In this document: positions 62,997-64,000 of the stretch, piece by piece | Position numbering within the stretch: position 1 is the stretch's first letter | Layout: every line of letters begins with the position of its first letter | DNA from: Pontibacter russatus | GTDB lineage: Bacteria > Bacteroidota > Bacteroidia > Cytophagales > Hymenobacteraceae | Assembly (NCBI RefSeq): GCF_009931655.1 | Contig: NZ_CP047984.1 | Location: 3,861,001-3,925,000 of the forward strand | Length of the DNA stretch: 64,000 nt | Reading direction: 5' to 3' | Program-made: the position numbers and the translations under genes | The notes under the pieces: model-generated | Told to the model about the DNA's origin: nothing | Databases searched by the model: none | What the model saw: the letters and a program-made list of their open reading frames with translations, nothing else

Positions 62997-64000
62997 ATGG
63001 AAAACAGACACTTTAACTACACCCGGCTTACGAAGGAGAGGGACCTGGACGTGTTGCTGGAGGAGATCGGCGACGCCCGGGTGGTGATGCTGGGGGAGGC
63101 ATCGCATGGCACCTCGGAGTATTATACCTGGCGCACGGCCATCTCTAAAAGGCTTATCCAAGACAAAGGCTTCAACTTTATTGCGGTGGAGGGCGACTGG
63201 CCCGAGTGCTATGCGGTGAACCGCCTCGTGAAGGGCTACCAGAACGCCGGTAACAGGATTGCGGATGTGCTGCAGGTGTACAAGCGCTGGCCCACCTGGA
63301 TGTGGGCAAACTGGGAGGTGGCGGCGCTGGTGGAGTGGCTGCGCGACTTCAACCACCTGAAGAATGTGCCGGAGAAAGCCGGCTTCTATGGGCTGGATGT
63401 GTACAGCCTTTGGGAGTCGCTGGACCAGATACTGAGCTACCTCGAAAGAAACGACGGGAAAGCCGCCGAGGCTGCCCGCACCGCCGTCAACTGTTTCGAA
63501 CCTTTTAACCGCGACCCGCAGGTATATGCCCAGGCCACTGCTTTTGTGCCCACCGATTGCGAGAAGGAGGTAATTGAGATGCTGCAGCGGGTGCAGTCGC
63601 AGCGCACCTATAGCGATGACCCGGAAAACGATTTCAACACGAAGCAGAATGCGCTGGTGGCCGTGAACGCAGAGAAATACTACCGGGCCATGGTGCGGGG
63701 CGGGGGCAGCTCCTGGAACGTGCGCGACAGCCATATGATGGAGACCCTGGACCGGCTGCTGGAGTTTCACGGGCCGGAGTCGAAGGCGATCGTGTGGGAG
63801 CACAACACCCACATCGGGGATGCCCGCTACACCGACATGGCCGACGACGGCATGCACAACATCGGCCAGCTGGCCCGCGAGAAATACGGGCGGGCGCGTG
63901 TGAAGCTGGTCGGTTGCGGCACTTACCAGGGAACCGTTATTGCTGGCAAATCGTGGGGGGCGCCTATGCAGAAGATGGACGTGCCGCCCGCTGTAAAGGG
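62997..64000 (+). CDS. Erythromycin esterase-like protein, cut by the window end
   Basis: 334 codons are visible from ATG 62997 (MENRHFNYTRL) and the frame is open to the last base, so the C-terminus is missing. The family's conserved segments are clear: MLGEASHGTSEYY (His), VEGDWPECYAVN, RWPTWMWAN, WEHNTHIGDARY (His) and VGCGTYQGTVIAGKSWG. Named members cleave the erythromycin lactone, but most family members in environmental bacteria have unknown substrates, so resistance should not be assumed. It sits after the DUF4197 terminator with its own upstream gap. Confidence 0.9.
   Translation, partial: MENRHFNYTRLTKERDLDVLLEEIGDARVVMLGEASHGTSEYYTWRTAISKRLIQDKGFNFIAVEGDWPECYAVNRLVKGYQNAGNRIADVLQVYKRWPTWMWANWEVAALVEWLRDFNHLKNVPEKAGFYGLDVYSLWESLDQILSYLERNDGKAAEAARTAVNCFEPFNRDPQVYAQATAFVPTDCEKEVIEMLQRVQSQRTYSDDPENDFNTKQNALVAVNAEKYYRAMVRGGGSSWNVRDSHMMETLDRLLEFHGPESKAIVWEHNTHIGDARYTDMADDGMHNIGQLAREKYGRARVKLVGCGTYQGTVIAGKSWGAPMQKMDVPPAVK

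Noticed and set aside
62997..64000. Macrolide-resistance gene
   Set aside because: The erythromycin-esterase family is mostly of unknown substrate in environmental bacteria; there is no resistance context.

Overview
The window looks like chromosome from a member of the Bacteroidota, probably order Cytophagales near Pontibacter/Hymenobacteraceae. The genus is an inference from gene content and style. Supporting signs are many lipoproteins with Bacteroidota-type lipoboxes, little Shine-Dalgarno sequence, several exact TAnnTTTG -7 promoter elements, a Nudix-type AraR regulator, SSS-type sugar uptake, and families such as DUF2851 and DUF4861. No rRNA, tRNA, CRISPR array, transposase gene or phage gene was recognised. 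Base composition is fairly GC-rich, yet the hexamer TATATA recurs in almost every gene and intergenic gap. That is the most striking global feature of the sequence.

Left part (1-36 kb): a large accessory carbohydrate region centred on L-arabinose polymers. It holds GH51 and four GH43 genes (one frameshifted), a GH2, an exported aldose 1-epimerase and a HAD phosphatase. The full cytoplasmic pathway follows: araA, a sodium/sugar symporter, araD and araB, with the Nudix-family repressor araR next to them. Two copies of a GTGTTAATTTAACAC-type palindrome lie upstream of araB and araR and are the likely AraR operators. There is no SusC/SusD pair. Embedded in the region is an oxidative module (8485-14217): a lipoprotein fusing ThuA, beta-propeller, HEAT, LamG-like and azurin-like copper domains, then a TIM-barrel sugar isomerase and a Gfo/Idh/MocA oxidoreductase lacking the usual EKP lysine. 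A related propeller-HEAT lipoprotein ending in a haem c domain sits at 32-3463. At the right edge of the region are a DUF4861 lipoprotein, a GalU-like nucleotidyltransferase and a fusion of a fucokinase-like GHMP kinase with a eukaryotic-type UDP-sugar pyrophosphorylase. Together these two look like a free-sugar to NDP-sugar salvage route.

Right part (36-64 kb): mostly housekeeping genes. These are a DEAD-box helicase, pyrD, ftsK, lolA-like, a J-domain protein, pyrF, a DUF1456 protein, DUF2851 with a coupled membrane protein, a NeuD/PglD-like acyltransferase, trhO, a nucleoside phosphorylase, a LuxC-type acyl-CoA reductase divergent from a ferredoxin, valS, a 2-oxoacid dehydrogenase E2, cinA, DUF4197 and a truncated erythromycin-esterase-like gene at the window end. 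A short AT-rich patch (about 45.3-46.6 kb) with a membrane protein and a RelE/ParE-type toxin-antitoxin pair looks acquired.

Intergenic DNA holds many long, often perfect, inverted repeats acting as terminators, several capped by TATATA tracts. It also holds C/G-rich CCCCTCC...GGAGGGG repeats at three loci, a MITE-like element with 18-bp terminal inverted repeats (31391-31551), and a REP-like palindrome (36321-36387).
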